64,000 bases of DNA, from positions 2,355,564-2,419,563 of the forward strand of contig NZ_CP093302.1 of assembly GCF_024362765.1 (NCBI RefSeq). Direction: 5' to 3'. Made by a program: the position numbers and the translations under genes. Shown here in pieces: positions 8,323 through 19,258 of this stretch; the stretch's first letter is position 1; each line of letters begins with the position of its first letter. Below the pieces are notes generated by a model that ran no database searches, was not told the DNA's origin, and saw only the letters and a program-made list of their open reading frames with translations. Source of the stretch: Alkalihalobacillus sp. LMS6. Lineage in GTDB: Bacteria; Bacillota; Bacilli; Bacillales; Bacillaceae_D.

Positions 8323-10606
8323 TATAGAATGAAGTCGAAATGCCTTCCATCCAACGTGATGGAGCGCCAACCGTAAACAACGTAAGCTCATGCATCGCTC
8401 TCGTACAAGCTGTATAAAGATGAAGCCGTTCTTGTTCTGTTTGATAATTTTCATCTGAGGCGTTAAAAACGACGACCGTATCAAATTCAATCCCTTTTGC
8501 TAAGTACGTTGGCAATACAACAATACCGGTTTCATACTCGTGGTGATCTTCTGTTACGAGCTGAATTTGGAGCCACTCACTTAAAGCAGCGTGTGCTTTT
8601 TTCGCTTCTTGGGCCGTTTTTGTTAATACAGCTATCGTTTGATACCCGCTGTCTTGAGCCGCTTCAATCGTTTCCGCCATCGGTTGAATCATGGTCATTT
8701 GATTGCTTGCCTTTACAACAGTAGGCTGCTTGCCATCCCGATCAAACGGCTCCACTACTTCCGGTTTCGGCAAGAGCTCTCGACAAAATAACATAATCGG
8801 TTTCGTCGACCGATAGCTTTTATGAAATTCTATATACGTTGACTCTTGCGGCAGCCCCGTGCCTGACAAGAGATCTGCCGTTGTGCCAGTTTGGTGATTC
8901 AACGATTGCGAATAATCACCTACAATCGTGAAGCGAGCTCGAGGGTACAGCATTTGTAAATACATGAGCTGAAAGGACGAGTAATCTTGTGCTTCATCAA
9001 TAAATACATGTTTAATCGATCGATTCACTCGTAATCCTTTTAACTGATCCAATAAGTACAAATAAGGTGCAGAATCTTCATAGAGCAACCGATTGTGCTT
9101 TAGTTCATGAACCGTAAAAAGAGCCACCTGAGAAAAACCCTCCACATTTGCATGAATGTCCGACATGAGAAATTGTTCATACATACGATCAATGTCTAAA
9201 AATGAAAACGAACGTACTTGTTTTTGAAGTGGGCGAAAGGCTTCTTTTACAATTTGTTTCTCAAGTAACTTTTCTTGTTGGTCTTCTAAATCAAACAGAT
9301 CTTCATTTGGATACTTCCCATCAACTTGATGGTACGTCTTCATTAACGCTTCTTTATCAACTAACTCTCGCTCCTGCTCAACCCATTCACTGGATCGCTC
9401 TCTGCCTTCTTGTTTAGCTAGCTCCTTTAACAACCACTCCGCCGTTAATTTCAAACGATTTTGTAAAGAAACCTCGTTATTCAAACAATAAAAATACGTT
9501 TGGATGTCCGCTTTTTTTACAATCGTTCTTCCTTTAAAGCGTAAATCTTTAAAGAGGACTCCTTCCATTTGGAGGGCACCGATCCACTCATCTAACCGTT
9601 CTTTAAAACTCGGACTAGACTTTAACTCAATGCTTCGTTTACGCGTTCGAAAACGGTCGGTTTGTTCATTAGACAAGATGTATTCAAGTTGTTCAAAGTG
9701 ATTTTCAACTGTAAATTTATGTCCTAAGCGTTTATATAAATACCCTTTTAACGTCTGCTGGGTCATGTTTTCTTCACCAAGTTCAGGCAATACGGTTGAG
9801 ACATAGCTCGAAAACAGTTCATTCGGGGAAAATAAAATTAATTGTTGTGCGTCGAGCTGTTCTCTATGACGAAATAATAAATAGGCTGCTCGCTGCATCG
9901 CGACAGATGTTTTCCCGCTACCTGCTACACCTTGAACGATCAGAAAACGATTTTTTTCATTTCGAATCGCTTTATTTTGTTCTTTTTGAATCGTCGCTAC
10001 AATGGTCTTCATTGACGTTGAAGCTTGATCGCTTAGCGCATCTTTTAAACGCTCATCGCCAATTGCCAAGGATGTGTCAAACATCGCCTTCAAGTGCCCT
10101 CTCCGAAACACGTACTGACGCTTTCCCGTTAACTCCCCTTTAATTGTTCCAGCAGGCGCTTCATAGGAAACCGAACCGATTTCAGCATCATAATAAACAC
10201 TCGATATAGGCGCACGCCAATCATAGATAAGAAAGTCTTCTTCAGACTCATCCATTAAAGAGGCTAACCCAATATAAATGGGCTCAGCTTGTGACTGTCC
10301 CTGCTCTTTTAAATCAATGCGCCCAAAATAAGGTGCGTGCGCTAGTCGACGTAACGTGCGCATTTGTTTTTTCAGTACTTCTTCGCTACGTTCCCGTTCA
10401 TGTAAAAGCTCAGCTTGCTGACGAATACTCGAAATTGTCTCTTCCGCATCTTCCGCATTGGAAAAATTCATTGTTACGTTATCCCAAAACGTTTCTTTTA
10501 TTTCTTTTTCGTCTTCCGTCACGCCTTCAAGCTGTTGTTTAATTAATGTTTGTTTTGTACGAATAAATGCATGAATAAAAGCAGCTCGTTCAAATTCAAA
10601 TTGCAA
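8303..10606 (-). CDS. helD: RNA polymerase recycling ATPase HelD
   Basis: UvrD-like superfamily 1 motor that binds core RNA polymerase and frees stalled complexes. The N-terminal coiled-coil arm (SSIRQQAELLHERERSEE...) is followed by Walker A GVAGSGKTSVAMQRAAYLL, DEAQD in FIDEAQDYSSFQ, and C-terminal helicase motifs (TYLAKGIEFDTVVVFNA; LYTACTRAMHELTLF). A TTG at 10606 is preferred because AAAGGA is eight nt upstream; a TTG at 10639 in frame would add 11 residues. Length 767 aa matches B. subtilis HelD (774). Confidence 0.93.
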   Translation of the reverse strand: MQFEFERAAFIHAFIRTKQTLIKQQLEGVTEDEKEIKETFWDNVTMNFSNAEDAEETISSIRQQAELLHERERSEEVLKKQMRTLRRLAHAPYFGRIDLKEQGQSQAEPIYIGLASLMDESEEDFLIYDWRAPISSVYYDAEIGSVSYEAPAGTIKGELTGKRQYVFRRGHLKAMFDTSLAIGDERLKDALSDQASTSMKTIVATIQKEQNKAIRNEKNRFLIVQGVAGSGKTSVAMQRAAYLLFRHREQLDAQQLILFSPNELFSSYVSTVLPELGEENMTQQTLKGYLYKRLGHKFTVENHFEQLEYILSNEQTDRFRTRKRSIELKSSPSFKERLDEWIGALQMEGVLFKDLRFKGRTIVKKADIQTYFYCLNNEVSLQNRLKLTAEWLLKELAKQEGRERSSEWVEQERELVDKEALMKTYHQVDGKYPNEDLFDLEDQQEKLLEKQIVKEAFRPLQKQVRSFSFLDIDRMYEQFLMSDIHANVEGFSQVALFTVHELKHNRLLYEDSAPYLYLLDQLKGLRVNRSIKHVFIDEAQDYSSFQLMYLQMLYPRARFTIVGDYSQSLNHQTGTTADLLSGTGLPQESTYIEFHKSYRSTKPIMLFCRELLPKPEVVEPFDRDGKQPTVVKASNQMTMIQPMAETIEAAQDSGYQTIAVLTKTAQEAKKAHAALSEWLQIQLVTEDHHEYETGIVVLPTYLAKGIEFDTVVVFNASDENYQTEQERLHLYTACTRAMHELTLFTVGAPSRWMEGISTSFYKKQTLS

Positions 10607-10684
10607 AGAAACACGTCCTTTCGCGAACTCCTTTTTCAACAGTATCGACTATCGTAGCATAATCGAAATTGCCAGTTCAAGCTT

Positions 10685-11518
10685 TTACCGTCGAAAATTC
10701 CATTCATCATTTTCATAACGTTCCTTAGCAAGTTGCAGGACTTCTCTTTCTTCTTCATCCGTTAATGTATATGGCTGAAGCGTGATATGTAGCCCTTTTT
10801 CAAATCCTCGTTTAAAGGCGACAATGCTTTCTTCCATTGAAACCGGCGTGGACCTTAACTCGTTAATTGCAACGGCTTTTTTCAGAAATTGTTGCTGCAT
10901 GCGCTCACGGATGCGATCGGATCGATAATGGAACAAGTCAAACAGCTTGTCTACATCAAAATCGAACACAATGGAACCATGTTGTAAAATAACCCCTTTT
11001 TGCCTCGTCTGCGCACTGCCGGCAATCTTTCTACCTTCCACAACGAGCTCATACCACGATGGGGCATCAAAACAAACAGACGAGCGGGGATTTTTGAGCG
11101 CTTCCTTTTCTTTTGCGCTTTCAGGTACAGAAAAATACGCCTCTAATCCTAGCTGTTTAAACCCTTCTAGTAAACCCGTTGAAATCACGCGGTACGCTTC
11201 CGTAACCGAAGCCGGCATAAATGGGTGCTCCTCAGAGACAATCACACTATACGTTAGCTCATGTTCATGAAGAACCCCTCTTCCACCTGTCGGTCGACGA
11301 ACAAATCCTAGCCCTTTTTCCTTTACCATGTTCATATTAATTTCTTTTTCAAATTGTTGAAAATAGCCAATGGAAAGTGTCGCTGGATTCCAACCGTAGA
11401 ACCGTATCGTCGGAGGAATATCTCCACGACTATGCCATGTTAATAAAGCTTCATCTAACGCCATATTATATGCTGGACTTTTGTTTCCTGAGTTTATAAA
11501 ACGCCACGTTTCGTTCAT
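10685..11518 (-). CDS. lipM: Octanoyl-[GcvH]:protein octanoyltransferase / octanoyl-ACP transferase
   Basis: Transfers octanoate from acyl carrier protein to the GcvH subunit of the glycine cleavage system, first step of lipoate assembly in Bacillus. Visible: [21 protein letters not shown], the [26 protein letters not shown] segment with the catalytic cysteine, and ILQHGSI. ATG at 11518 (AAGGATG upstream) gives 277 aa. Placed close to gcvPB/gcvPA/gcvT, whose product complex needs the lipoyl group, as in B. subtilis. Confidence 0.95.
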   Translation of the reverse strand: MNETWRFINSGNKSPAYNMALDEALLTWHSRGDIPPTIRFYGWNPATLSIGYFQQFEKEINMNMVKEKGLGFVRRPTGGRGVLHEHELTYSVIVSEEHPFMPASVTEAYRVISTGLLEGFKQLGLEAYFSVPESAKEKEALKNPRSSVCFDAPSWYELVVEGRKIAGSAQTRQKGVILQHGSIVFDFDVDKLFDLFHYRSDRIRERMQQQFLKKAVAINELRSTPVSMEESIVAFKRGFEKGLHITLQPYTLTDEEEREVLQLAKERYENDEWNFRR

Positions 11519-11635
11519 TATGAATCGCATCCTTCTTGTTGTAGTTTTCGTTCTTACATACTTAAGATTGAAAAACACGCTCCCTCTCGATATAATAAAG
11601 AAAGATGAATCATTGAAGGGGAGTTCGCTAGAATT

Positions 11636-12022
11636 ATGGAATTACAAACAATTATTCTTATTGTACTGACAATAGCGTTAGTAACGTTTATTGTGATTCG
11701 CTTACGCACACCAAAATATTTAAAAACACTTTCTCAAGACGAGTTTATTAAAGGCTATCGAAAAGCGCAACTTATAGATGTTCGAGAAACCCGTGAATTT
11801 GATGGTGGGCATATCTTAGGCGCCCGGAATATTCCGATGTCTCAACTTCGCCAGCGACAAAATGAGATTCGTAAAGATCAACCAGTCTATATTTATTGTC
11901 AATCCGGTGCCCGTAGCAAACAAGCAGCAAAAGTGATCAAAAAGAAACGGGGCGCTGGAGATATTTCGCATTTAAAAGGCGGTTTCCGTAAATGGACAGG
12001 CAAAGTAAAGAAGAAAAAATAA
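11636..12022 (+). CDS. yqhL: Membrane-anchored rhodanese-domain protein
   Basis: 128 aa with an N-terminal membrane helix ([21 protein letters not shown]) and one rhodanese domain. The active-site loop is [14 protein letters not shown] with the catalytic Cys; the [22 protein letters not shown] signature is also present. Sulphur carrier or persulphide-related role is inferred from the family. Lies between lipM and gcvPB as in B. subtilis. Confidence 0.92.
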   Translation: MELQTIILIVLTIALVTFIVIRLRTPKYLKTLSQDEFIKGYRKAQLIDVRETREFDGGHILGARNIPMSQLRQRQNEIRKDQPVYIYCQSGARSKQAAKVIKKKRGAGDISHLKGGFRKWTGKVKKKK

Positions 12023-12031
12023 TCGCATCGA

Positions 12032-12060
12032 AAAAGCAGCTGTCGCTCACAGCTGCTTTT
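12032..12060. terminator. Bidirectional terminator between yqhL and gcvPB
   Basis: AAAAGCAGCTGT / ACAGCTGCTTTT hairpin with T-rich tail between convergent genes. Confidence 0.88.
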
Positions 12061-12074
12061 CTTTTTACGATTTT

Positions 12075-13562
12075 TTAAGAATGCACCGCTTCTCCGTGCT
12101 GTTGCTCATATTTTAAAACAGGTTTTCTCGCTGCTAACGTTTCATCTAATCTGCTCACAACGGTATGGTGAGGCGCTTCCTGAACAATTTCAGGTGTATC
12201 TTCTGCTTCTTTGGCAATTTGAATCATCGCTTCAATAAATTCATCCAGCGTTTCCTTTGATTCTGTTTCCGTTGGCTCAATCATCATACATTCCTCTACA
12301 TTTAAAGGAAAATAGATAGTCGGTGGATGATAGCCAAAATCTAGCAAACGTTTTGCAATATCTAGGGTTCGCACGCCAAGCTTCTTCTGAGGTTTACCGG
12401 ATAAAACAAATTCATGTTTGCAATGCTGAGTATATGGAAGATCATAATAAGGCGCTAAACGTCTCATCATATAGTTCGCGTTCAAAACGGCATATTCGGA
12501 AACAAGCCTTAACCCATCTGCGCCCATCGTGCGAATGTACGTATACGCTCGTAAATTAATGCCGTAATTTCCGTAGTAAGGCTTTACACGACCGATTGAT
12601 TTCGGACGATCATAATCAAACGTATAAAAATCGTCTACTTTTGTTAAAATTGGCTTTGGTAAAAACGGCATTAACTCTTTTTTCACTCCAACAGGACCTG
12701 AACCTGGTCCACCTCCGCCATGAGGACCAGTAAAGGTCTTATGAAGGTTTAAATGAACAACATCAAAGCCCATGTCTCCAGGTCGCGTAATGCCTAGTAT
12801 CGCATTTGAATTCGCTCCATCATAATAAAGCTTTCCACCTGCTTCGTGAATAATTGTCGCCATTTCTACGATATCTGCTTCAAATAAACCGAGGGTGTTC
12901 GGGTTTGTTAACATTAAGGCAGCTGTTTCTTCATTTACAACTTCTCGTAAATGGTCCAAATCGACTAGCCCATGTTCATTCGTTTTTACGGTTACGGAAT
13001 CAAAACCAGCTACGGTTGCAGAGGCTGGATTGGTCCCGTGTGCGGAGTCTGGCACAATCACTTTTGTTCGTTTATGATCGCCATTCGCTTCATGAAAGGC
13101 GCGAATCATCATTAATCCAGTCCATTCCCCGTGCGCTCCAGCTGCTGGCTGCAGTGTGACTTCATCCATACCTGTAATTTCAGCAAGAGACGTTTGCAGT
13201 TGGTAAAGCATTTTTAACGAACCTTGAACCTGATAAGCCGGTTGATAAGGATGAACGTGACTAAGTCCTTCTATTCTAGCCACATCTTCATTCACTTTAG
13301 GGTTGTATTTCATTGTACAAGAACCTAATGGATAAAAGCCGGAGTCTACCCCATGATTTCGCTTCGATAAAGCTGTATAATGACGCATAATTTGCAACTC
13401 TGATACTTGCGGAAGTTCTGGCTCATCAACTCGTAAAAACGCTTCAGGAATGATAGAGGAAATCTCCTCTTCATGAATATCTAATTCTGGTAAGCTATGA
13501 CCTAAACGACCTTCCTTACTCTCTTCAAAAATCAGTGCCATCCCACCATGTTGAATTGTCAT
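12075..13562 (-). CDS. gcvPB: Glycine dehydrogenase (decarboxylating) subunit 2
   Basis: P-protein beta half of the glycine cleavage system; decarboxylates glycine and passes aminomethyl to lipoyl-GcvH. The PLP lysine is in [22 protein letters not shown], and [23 protein letters not shown] is the family signature. ATG at 13562 overlaps the gcvPA stop in ATGA, so translation is coupled; a GGGGGC site precedes it. 495 aa. Confidence 0.97.
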   Translation of the reverse strand: MTIQHGGMALIFEESKEGRLGHSLPELDIHEEEISSIIPEAFLRVDEPELPQVSELQIMRHYTALSKRNHGVDSGFYPLGSCTMKYNPKVNEDVARIEGLSHVHPYQPAYQVQGSLKMLYQLQTSLAEITGMDEVTLQPAAGAHGEWTGLMMIRAFHEANGDHKRTKVIVPDSAHGTNPASATVAGFDSVTVKTNEHGLVDLDHLREVVNEETAALMLTNPNTLGLFEADIVEMATIIHEAGGKLYYDGANSNAILGITRPGDMGFDVVHLNLHKTFTGPHGGGGPGSGPVGVKKELMPFLPKPILTKVDDFYTFDYDRPKSIGRVKPYYGNYGINLRAYTYIRTMGADGLRLVSEYAVLNANYMMRRLAPYYDLPYTQHCKHEFVLSGKPQKKLGVRTLDIAKRLLDFGYHPPTIYFPLNVEECMMIEPTETESKETLDEFIEAMIQIAKEAEDTPEIVQEAPHHTVVSRLDETLAARKPVLKYEQQHGEAVHS

Positions 13563-14905
13563 GCAAACGCCCCCAGTTCTTTTGCGAATTGATCTAGCTC
13601 TTCTTTTGTTCGAAGTTCTGTTACACAAATGAGCATGTGGTGAGTACGATCCTTATCCACCTCACCTAAATCAAATCCACCGATAATCCCTTTTTTAAAC
13701 AACGATTGATTGACAGTTGAAACGGGTTGGTTTAGCTCGACAACAAATTCATTAAAGGTTGCGCCGTTTTGCTGAACAAGAACGCCCTCGTTATTTAACT
13801 GTTTCTTTAAGTAATTTGCCTTTTGCACATTTTGTGTCGCCATTTCTTTAACGCCTTTTTTGCCAATAGCTGTCATAGCAACGGACGCAGCAAGCGCATT
13901 TAACGCTTGATTTGAACAAATATTCGATGTCGCTTTATCTCTGCGGATATGCTGCTCACGCGCTTGTAATGTAAGCACAAAACCACGGTGCCCATTTTCA
14001 TCAACCGTTTGACCAACTAAACGACCTGGTACTTTTCGCATCAATTTTTTTGTTGTCGCAAAGTAACCACAATGAGGTCCACCAAATTGAGTCGGGATCC
14101 CAAATGGCTGCGCATCGCCAATAACGATGTCTGCGCCAAATGCACCAGGTGGCTTTAATAGGCCTAGGGCAAGAGGGTTACTTGAAACAACAAATTGTGC
14201 TTTAGATGTATGCGTAATTTCTTCTATTTCCGCCAAAGATTCTAAACTACCGAAGAAGTTTGGATGTTGCACAATCACGCAAGCAACATCATCTCCGTGC
14301 ATCGTTTTTAACGCTTCTATGTCTGTTGTTCCATTTTTAGTATCGATTTCTTTCACTTCTAAATTTTGACCATACGCATTCGTACGCAACACATCTCTCG
14401 CTTCCGGATGAACCGCTTTTGAAACGAGGATGGTTTTCTTTTTAGTATGTCCAGCAGACAACATCGCTGCTTCTGCTAACGCTGTCGGACCATCATACAT
14501 AGATGAATTGGCTAAATCCATGCCTGTTAGTTCACAAATCATCGTCTGGAATTCAAAGATTGCTTGCAATTCCCCTTGCGAAATTTCAGGTTGATACGGG
14601 GTATACGCTGTATAAAATTCTGAACGAGAAATGACGTGATCAACGATTGATGGAATATAATGTTCGTACACACCAGCACCTAAATAAGATGGAAAGTCTT
14701 TAATTGACGTATTATCGTTTGCCAATCCTTGAAAAAAAGATAAGAGCTCCGGCTCCTTTAACGCTTTCTCGATGGCAAGCTTGCGTGTGAATCGTGTCTC
14801 ATGTGGGATATCAGATAACAATTCGTCAATAGATTGAACACCAATTGCTGCTAGCATATCTTGTTTGTCTTGCTCGGTCATTGGTAAATAGCGATGTGCT
14901 TCCAC
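13559..14905 (-). CDS. gcvPA: Glycine dehydrogenase (decarboxylating) subunit 1
   Basis: P-protein alpha half, 448 aa, partner of GcvPB. Begins with [14 protein letters not shown] as in other GcvPA proteins; [39 protein letters not shown] is diagnostic. Start is GTG at 14905 with AAGGAGGA upstream. Middle gene of gcvT-gcvPA-gcvPB, transcribed from beyond the riboswitch. Confidence 0.97.
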   Translation of the reverse strand: MEAHRYLPMTEQDKQDMLAAIGVQSIDELLSDIPHETRFTRKLAIEKALKEPELLSFFQGLANDNTSIKDFPSYLGAGVYEHYIPSIVDHVISRSEFYTAYTPYQPEISQGELQAIFEFQTMICELTGMDLANSSMYDGPTALAEAAMLSAGHTKKKTILVSKAVHPEARDVLRTNAYGQNLEVKEIDTKNGTTDIEALKTMHGDDVACVIVQHPNFFGSLESLAEIEEITHTSKAQFVVSSNPLALGLLKPPGAFGADIVIGDAQPFGIPTQFGGPHCGYFATTKKLMRKVPGRLVGQTVDENGHRGFVLTLQAREQHIRRDKATSNICSNQALNALAASVAMTAIGKKGVKEMATQNVQKANYLKKQLNNEGVLVQQNGATFNEFVVELNQPVSTVNQSLFKKGIIGGFDLGEVDKDRTHHMLICVTELRTKEELDQFAKELGAFA

Positions 14906-14927
14906 TTATAATTCCTCCTTCAGCCTT

Positions 14928-16019
14928 TTAACTTTGTTTGTAAAATGGGGTTTTAACGACCTTTGCTAGAACCCGTTTTCCACGTATATCGATCTCAACT
15001 TCCGTGTCTAATGTCGTATAAGCTGCCTCTATTAACACGAGGCCGACGTTTTTTCCGAGTGTTGGCGATTGTGTGCCAGATGTGACAAATCCGATTTTTT
15101 CGTTTTCTTTATAGACGTCATAACCATGACGCGGAATCCCTCTGCCCACCATTTCAACGCCAACTAACTTACGACTCGGTCCAACTTGTTTCTGTTCTTT
15201 CAATACGTCCTGACCGATAAATGGGGTTTCTTTATCCACTTTGACAGCAAAACCAATCCCTGCTTCAATAGGTGAAATCTCTCGAGTTAATTCTTGCCCG
15301 TACAACGCAAGTTTTGCTTCAAACCGTAGCGTATCCCGAGCCCCTAAGCCACATGGAAGTAAACCAAATGGTTCACCTGCTTCCAATAGATCCTTCCAAA
15401 GCGTTCCAGCGTCGTGACTCGATACATAAAGTTCAAATCCATCTTCACCTGTATAACCTGTTCGCGAAACAAATGCGGAGACCGCCCCAAGCATGACGTG
15501 TTCTTGAAAACGAAACGGTTTGATTTCATTTAGATCGACGTCTGTTTTAGACTGGACGATCTCAATCGCTTTAGGGCCTTGAATAGCAAGTAAAGCCATT
15601 TCTTCAGACACATTCTTTAACGTTACATCTCCCTGAACATGATCGCTAATCCACGCAATATCCGAATCAATATTTGCAGCATTTAAAACAAGCATATACG
15701 CGTTTTCAGAACGTCGATACACAATGAGATCATCAACCGTCCCACCTGATTCGGTACACATGGCATTGTATTGCGCTTGGCCATCTTTCATTTTCATAAT
15801 ATCGTTCGTTAAAAGTCGTTGTAAATTCGCTTCTGCATCTGTTCCTTCTACCTCTAGTTCTCCCATATGCGAAACATCGAATAAACCGGCAGCTTTTCGA
15901 ACGGCAGCATGTTCAGCTTTAATTCCACTAAAAGATACTGGCATCTCCCATCCACCAAAATCTACGGTTTTCGCAAGATTTCGATAGTAAGAAAATAAAG
16001 GTGTTCGTTTTAACGTCAT
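14928..16019 (-). CDS. gcvT: Aminomethyltransferase (T-protein)
   Basis: Moves the methylene group from aminomethyl-lipoyl-GcvH to tetrahydrofolate and frees ammonia. Signatures: [51 protein letters not shown] and [15 protein letters not shown] at 16019 with GAGGAGGG gives 363 aa. First gene of the operon, about 30 nt downstream of a riboswitch-controlled terminator. Confidence 0.97.
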   Translation of the reverse strand: MTLKRTPLFSYYRNLAKTVDFGGWEMPVSFSGIKAEHAAVRKAAGLFDVSHMGELEVEGTDAEANLQRLLTNDIMKMKDGQAQYNAMCTESGGTVDDLIVYRRSENAYMLVLNAANIDSDIAWISDHVQGDVTLKNVSEEMALLAIQGPKAIEIVQSKTDVDLNEIKPFRFQEHVMLGAVSAFVSRTGYTGEDGFELYVSSHDAGTLWKDLLEAGEPFGLLPCGLGARDTLRFEAKLALYGQELTREISPIEAGIGFAVKVDKETPFIGQDVLKEQKQVGPSRKLVGVEMVGRGIPRHGYDVYKENEKIGFVTSGTQSPTLGKNVGLVLIEAAYTTLDTEVEIDIRGKRVLAKVVKTPFYKQS

Positions 16020-16046
16020 TATGACCCTCCTCAAGGCTCTTCTCAA

Positions 16047-16092
16047 TAAAAAAAGGACAAAGCAAACACCAGTGTGTCTGCTCTGTCCTTTG
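16047..16092 (-). terminator. Riboswitch-controlled intrinsic terminator before gcvT
   Basis: On the minus strand AAAGGACAGAGCAGACAC pairs with GTGTTTGCTTTGTCCTTT, followed by seven T. The 5' arm overlaps the P1 end of the second glycine aptamer, so ligand binding would compete with the terminator. Confidence 0.9.
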
Positions 16093-16275
16093 AACCAGAA
16101 AGTTTCATTCAGAACTCATTTTATTCTGAATTGTCTTCGTAGGTGGCTTCGTTGCTCAAGCACTCTCCAGAGATGCGTCAAGTAAAAGTCTTCTTTGCCT
16201 GAGAGATTCACATTTGTTTGCTCCTTCGGCGCTATGTACCGGATTGGCCATAGTCTCTCCCTTTACCATCACCCG
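16080..16275 (-). promoter_or_regulatory. Tandem glycine riboswitch (gcvT leader)
   Basis: Two aptamers are readable on the minus strand: the first has GGGAGAGAC, GCGCCGAAGGAGCAA and AATCTCTCAGGCAAA; the second has CTCTGGAGAG, AGCCACCTACGAAG and CTGGTTCAAAGGACAGAG. This is the cooperative two-aptamer glycine riboswitch. It is expected to turn the gcv operon on when glycine is high, via the adjacent terminator. Confidence 0.95.
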
Positions 16276-16364
16276 CTTTATTCAATTAAACAATCGTTTT
16301 AAAACCTCAGATTTGGTACATACTAAAAAAAGTCTGTTAATACTTCTAATCCTACCAACGGACA

Positions 16365-18107
16365 ATGAATTACGCAACAAATTTTTCTGAATTTCAGCAT
16401 ATTTTTCGAAATATAAAGGATGTGAACCCGTTGGATATTAACATTAACTTTGATAATGATTGGAATGTTCGGTTTTTAGAAAAAATCGCTCAAGATGGCC
16501 CGTGGTCAGACTTTGAAACCTATAAACTTGCTTTTGAAGCGCAAAAACATTTACAAATACCAGAGTTTAGTGGGTTGGTAGCACCACGATATCTGCCTCA
16601 ACTCGAACCGTTTCAACATCAAATTGAAGCGGCAGAAACAGTCATTGAGCAAATGCACGGAAAAGCGATTCTTGCTGACGAAGTAGGCCTTGGTAAGACC
16701 ATTGAAGCTGGTCTTGTATTAAAAGAATATATGATTCGCGGTCTTGTAAAAAAAGTACTTATTTTAGTGCCTGCTTCATTAGTTTCACAGTGGGCAAACG
16801 AACTCAATTCGAAGTTTTATATACCAGCGATCCCTCAAAAAAAAGCATACGTATGGGAACAATGTGATGTCGTGGTTGCTTCAATTGATACCGCAAAACG
16901 TCCTCCCCACCGGGAGATTGTGTTGGATCAACCTTACGACATGGTGATCATTGATGAAGCACATAAATTAAAAAATCCTAAAACAAAAAACTATGAATTC
17001 ATTCGTTTATTAAAGAAAAAATACTGCTTATTGTTAACCGCTACCCCGGTACAAAACAAACTTGAGGAAATCTTTAACCTTGTCTCTCTTTTAAAACCAG
17101 GACATTTAGGAAATATCGAGAGTTTCGATAAAGCTTTCCGTGCCGATAAACGATCAGCAAAAAATGATGAACAATTACGCTCTCTCGTTCAACAAGTAAT
17201 GGTGCGTAATCGTCGTGAAGATACGGGAATTGAGTGGACAAAACGTGTTGTGCAAACCATTCCGATTCAATTCAGCAATAGTGAACGACAATTTTATGAA
17301 AAGCTTGAGCATAATCAAGCGGGGCTGAATCACTTTACATTGCTAACGTTAAAACGAGAATTGTGTTCAAGTCGCGAAGCTGTATTTATGACGCTTAAAA
17401 ACACAATCGAAAAAGCACAGGAAAATGGTAATGACCCGAGTAATGCAGTCGCGCTGCTCAATGAAGCTGCAACCATTGAAGGGCACGCAAAAGCGGAAAA
17501 AGCTTTAGAATTGATTCAATCCATAGATGACAAAGTCATTATTTTCACGGAATACCGCGCCACTCAAATGTACTTACAATGGTTTTTTAAACAACACAAT
17601 ATTAGTTCAGTTCCCTTTCGCGGTGGATTTAAGCGAGGAAAAAAAGACTGGATGCGTGAATTATTTCGCAACCACGCGCAAGTGCTTATCGCAACAGAAG
17701 CTGGCGGTGAAGGAATCAACTTACAGTTTTGTCACCACATCATTAATTACGATTTACCTTGGAATCCAATGCGAATCGAACAGCGAATTGGTCGGCTCCA
17801 TCGCTTAGGTCAACAGCATGATGTTCAGATATACAATTTTGCGGTTCAAGAAACCATTGAGCAAAAAATTCTCGACTTGCTGTACGATAAAATACATTTG
17901 TTTGAATCGGTGATCGGACAATTAGACGACATTCTTGCGAAAATCGAACTTCCAGATTTAGATGAACATGTAAATAACATTATTGAACAATCGTCTTCAG
18001 ACGGTGAAATGAAGATTAAATTCGATCATCTCGCAGCTGTTATTAATGAGGCGCAAGAGGAACTCAAGTCAGAAAATGAGGAGAAGGAAGATCATGAATC
18101 AGCTTGA
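16365..18107 (+). CDS. yqhH: SNF2/RapA-type DEAH helicase
   Basis: 580-aa superfamily 2 ATPase. Motif I is ILADEVGLGKTIEAG, motif II is IIDEAHKLKNPKT (DEAH), motif III LLTATPVQNKLEEIF, and motif VI WNPMRIEQRIGRLHRLGQ. It resembles the RNA polymerase remodeller RapA but lacks RapA's extra N-terminal domains. No strong ribosome site precedes the ATG at 16365; a downstream TTG near 16431 with AAAGGA is an alternative. Divergent from the gcv operon and overlapping yqhG, as in B. subtilis. Confidence 0.92.
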   Translation: MNYATNFSEFQHIFRNIKDVNPLDININFDNDWNVRFLEKIAQDGPWSDFETYKLAFEAQKHLQIPEFSGLVAPRYLPQLEPFQHQIEAAETVIEQMHGKAILADEVGLGKTIEAGLVLKEYMIRGLVKKVLILVPASLVSQWANELNSKFYIPAIPQKKAYVWEQCDVVVASIDTAKRPPHREIVLDQPYDMVIIDEAHKLKNPKTKNYEFIRLLKKKYCLLLTATPVQNKLEEIFNLVSLLKPGHLGNIESFDKAFRADKRSAKNDEQLRSLVQQVMVRNRREDTGIEWTKRVVQTIPIQFSNSERQFYEKLEHNQAGLNHFTLLTLKRELCSSREAVFMTLKNTIEKAQENGNDPSNAVALLNEAATIEGHAKAEKALELIQSIDDKVIIFTEYRATQMYLQWFFKQHNISSVPFRGGFKRGKKDWMRELFRNHAQVLIATEAGGEGINLQFCHHIINYDLPWNPMRIEQRIGRLHRLGQQHDVQIYNFAVQETIEQKILDLLYDKIHLFESVIGQLDDILAKIELPDLDEHVNNIIEQSSSDGEMKIKFDHLAAVINEAQEELKSENEEKEDHESA

Positions 18108-18894
18108 TATTCACCAGTATTTAAAACGTTATTTTCTTGCTCACGATAGTTCAATCGTTGAAGAGTCCCCTGCTCATTTAACGGTTAAGCTGTCAATTAA
18201 GCTAGATAAAGCGTTAATGAATCGCCCGTTTTATTGGCACTATCAAGAAAAAATCGGGTCCGAACCTAATCCAATGACGATAACGCTCATCACTGATCAA
18301 AATCGCATTCCAGAAGATTTGCAAGGTGAAGTGATCCACTTTGGCTCTCCTCGCTTATCACAGATCTTTGATTCAGCAAATGAACTTGGGGCCTTCATTC
18401 GCATGTATGAATCAGCTCCAAATCTGACAACTGGTTCGCATCCGCTACACCCGTGGTTAGCGGTTAATGCAAACATTTCTTTCCAATGCGATCGAAAGAA
18501 AGATGTTTTGCTGTCCCTTGGGTTAAATTTAATTAACGGGCAAATTGTTCCACAATTTTTTGATAAAGTTGATCAGCTCACGCTCACGCCTAAAATACCA
18601 GACTACTGCTTCACCCTCTCCCCTCTCGTGAAATTGGAATCGGGGTTAAAGCGACTGCAAAAAGTTATGAAAACGTATATTGAGAATGAACCAACGCACT
18701 GGGCTGCTGCTGCACATACACGATGGGCTAACGATGAACAACTATTAGAATCATTTTACGAAGGAACTGATGATAAACCAGAAAGCTACTTCGCTGAAAA
18801 AGATGCGTTACAAGAACGATACGAGCCACACATACATGTATCCATTGTCAATGGCGGCATCTTTTATTTGCACCAACAAATGTTTCAATCATAA
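18094..18894 (+). CDS. yqhG: YqhG family protein
   Basis: 266 aa, no membrane segment; function unknown. ATG at 18094 lies within the last codons of yqhH and has GAAGGAAG upstream, implying translational coupling with the helicase. The pair yqhH-yqhG is conserved in Bacillus, so a shared role is likely but not shown. Ended by a strong hairpin. Confidence 0.88.
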   Translation: MNQLDIHQYLKRYFLAHDSSIVEESPAHLTVKLSIKLDKALMNRPFYWHYQEKIGSEPNPMTITLITDQNRIPEDLQGEVIHFGSPRLSQIFDSANELGAFIRMYESAPNLTTGSHPLHPWLAVNANISFQCDRKKDVLLSLGLNLINGQIVPQFFDKVDQLTLTPKIPDYCFTLSPLVKLESGLKRLQKVMKTYIENEPTHWAAAAHTRWANDEQLLESFYEGTDDKPESYFAEKDALQERYEPHIHVSIVNGGIFYLHQQMFQS

Positions 18895-18895
18895 A

Positions 18896-18931
18896 AAAAG
18901 AAGCAAGCTGCGTTGGCAGCTTGCTTCTTTT
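18896..18931. terminator. Bidirectional terminator after yqhG
   Basis: AAAAGAAGCAAGCTGC / GCAGCTTGCTTCTTTT hairpin with A- and T-runs. Confidence 0.92.
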
Positions 18932-18946
18932 AGATTCCGCTCCATT

Positions 18947-19132
18947 CTATTCGAGCGGAACACCTCCACCGTGAACGAGATAACTATAAATCGTTGCAAT
19001 GGAGAAGAACCCAAACACTAGTACAGAAACCCCGCTAAATCCTACTGCAAAGAAGTTCTTTCTTTTTAAACTTACAATTGCACCTGCAAAAGAAAAAATT
19101 GCAACAAATAATGCCATAACTGCAAAAACCAT
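18947..19132 (-). CDS. yqgW: Small two-helix membrane protein, DUF2759/YqgW-like
   Basis: 61 aa with two membrane segments (MVFAVMALFVAIFSFAGAIVSL and FFAVGFSGVSVLVFGFFSIATIYSYL). ATG is preceded by GGAGG. Divergent from yqgX as yqgW is in B. subtilis. Function unknown. Confidence 0.78.
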   Translation of the reverse strand: MVFAVMALFVAIFSFAGAIVSLKRKNFFAVGFSGVSVLVFGFFSIATIYSYLVHGGGVPLE

Positions 19133-19258
19133 GAGCTTTTCCTCCAGTATGTATTTGATCTTATTGTACTCGTTTTCATTGCGTTTGTCGAGCGCTCTTC
19201 TTTTCTATTCGAATGGGCTGTGATACACTTTAACTCACAAGAAAAGGAGGTAGCCCCT

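Noticed and set aside
12323-13159. Opposite-strand ORFs inside gcvPB and gcvPA
   Set aside because: They are shadows of well-conserved genes, with no ribosome sites or recognisable products.
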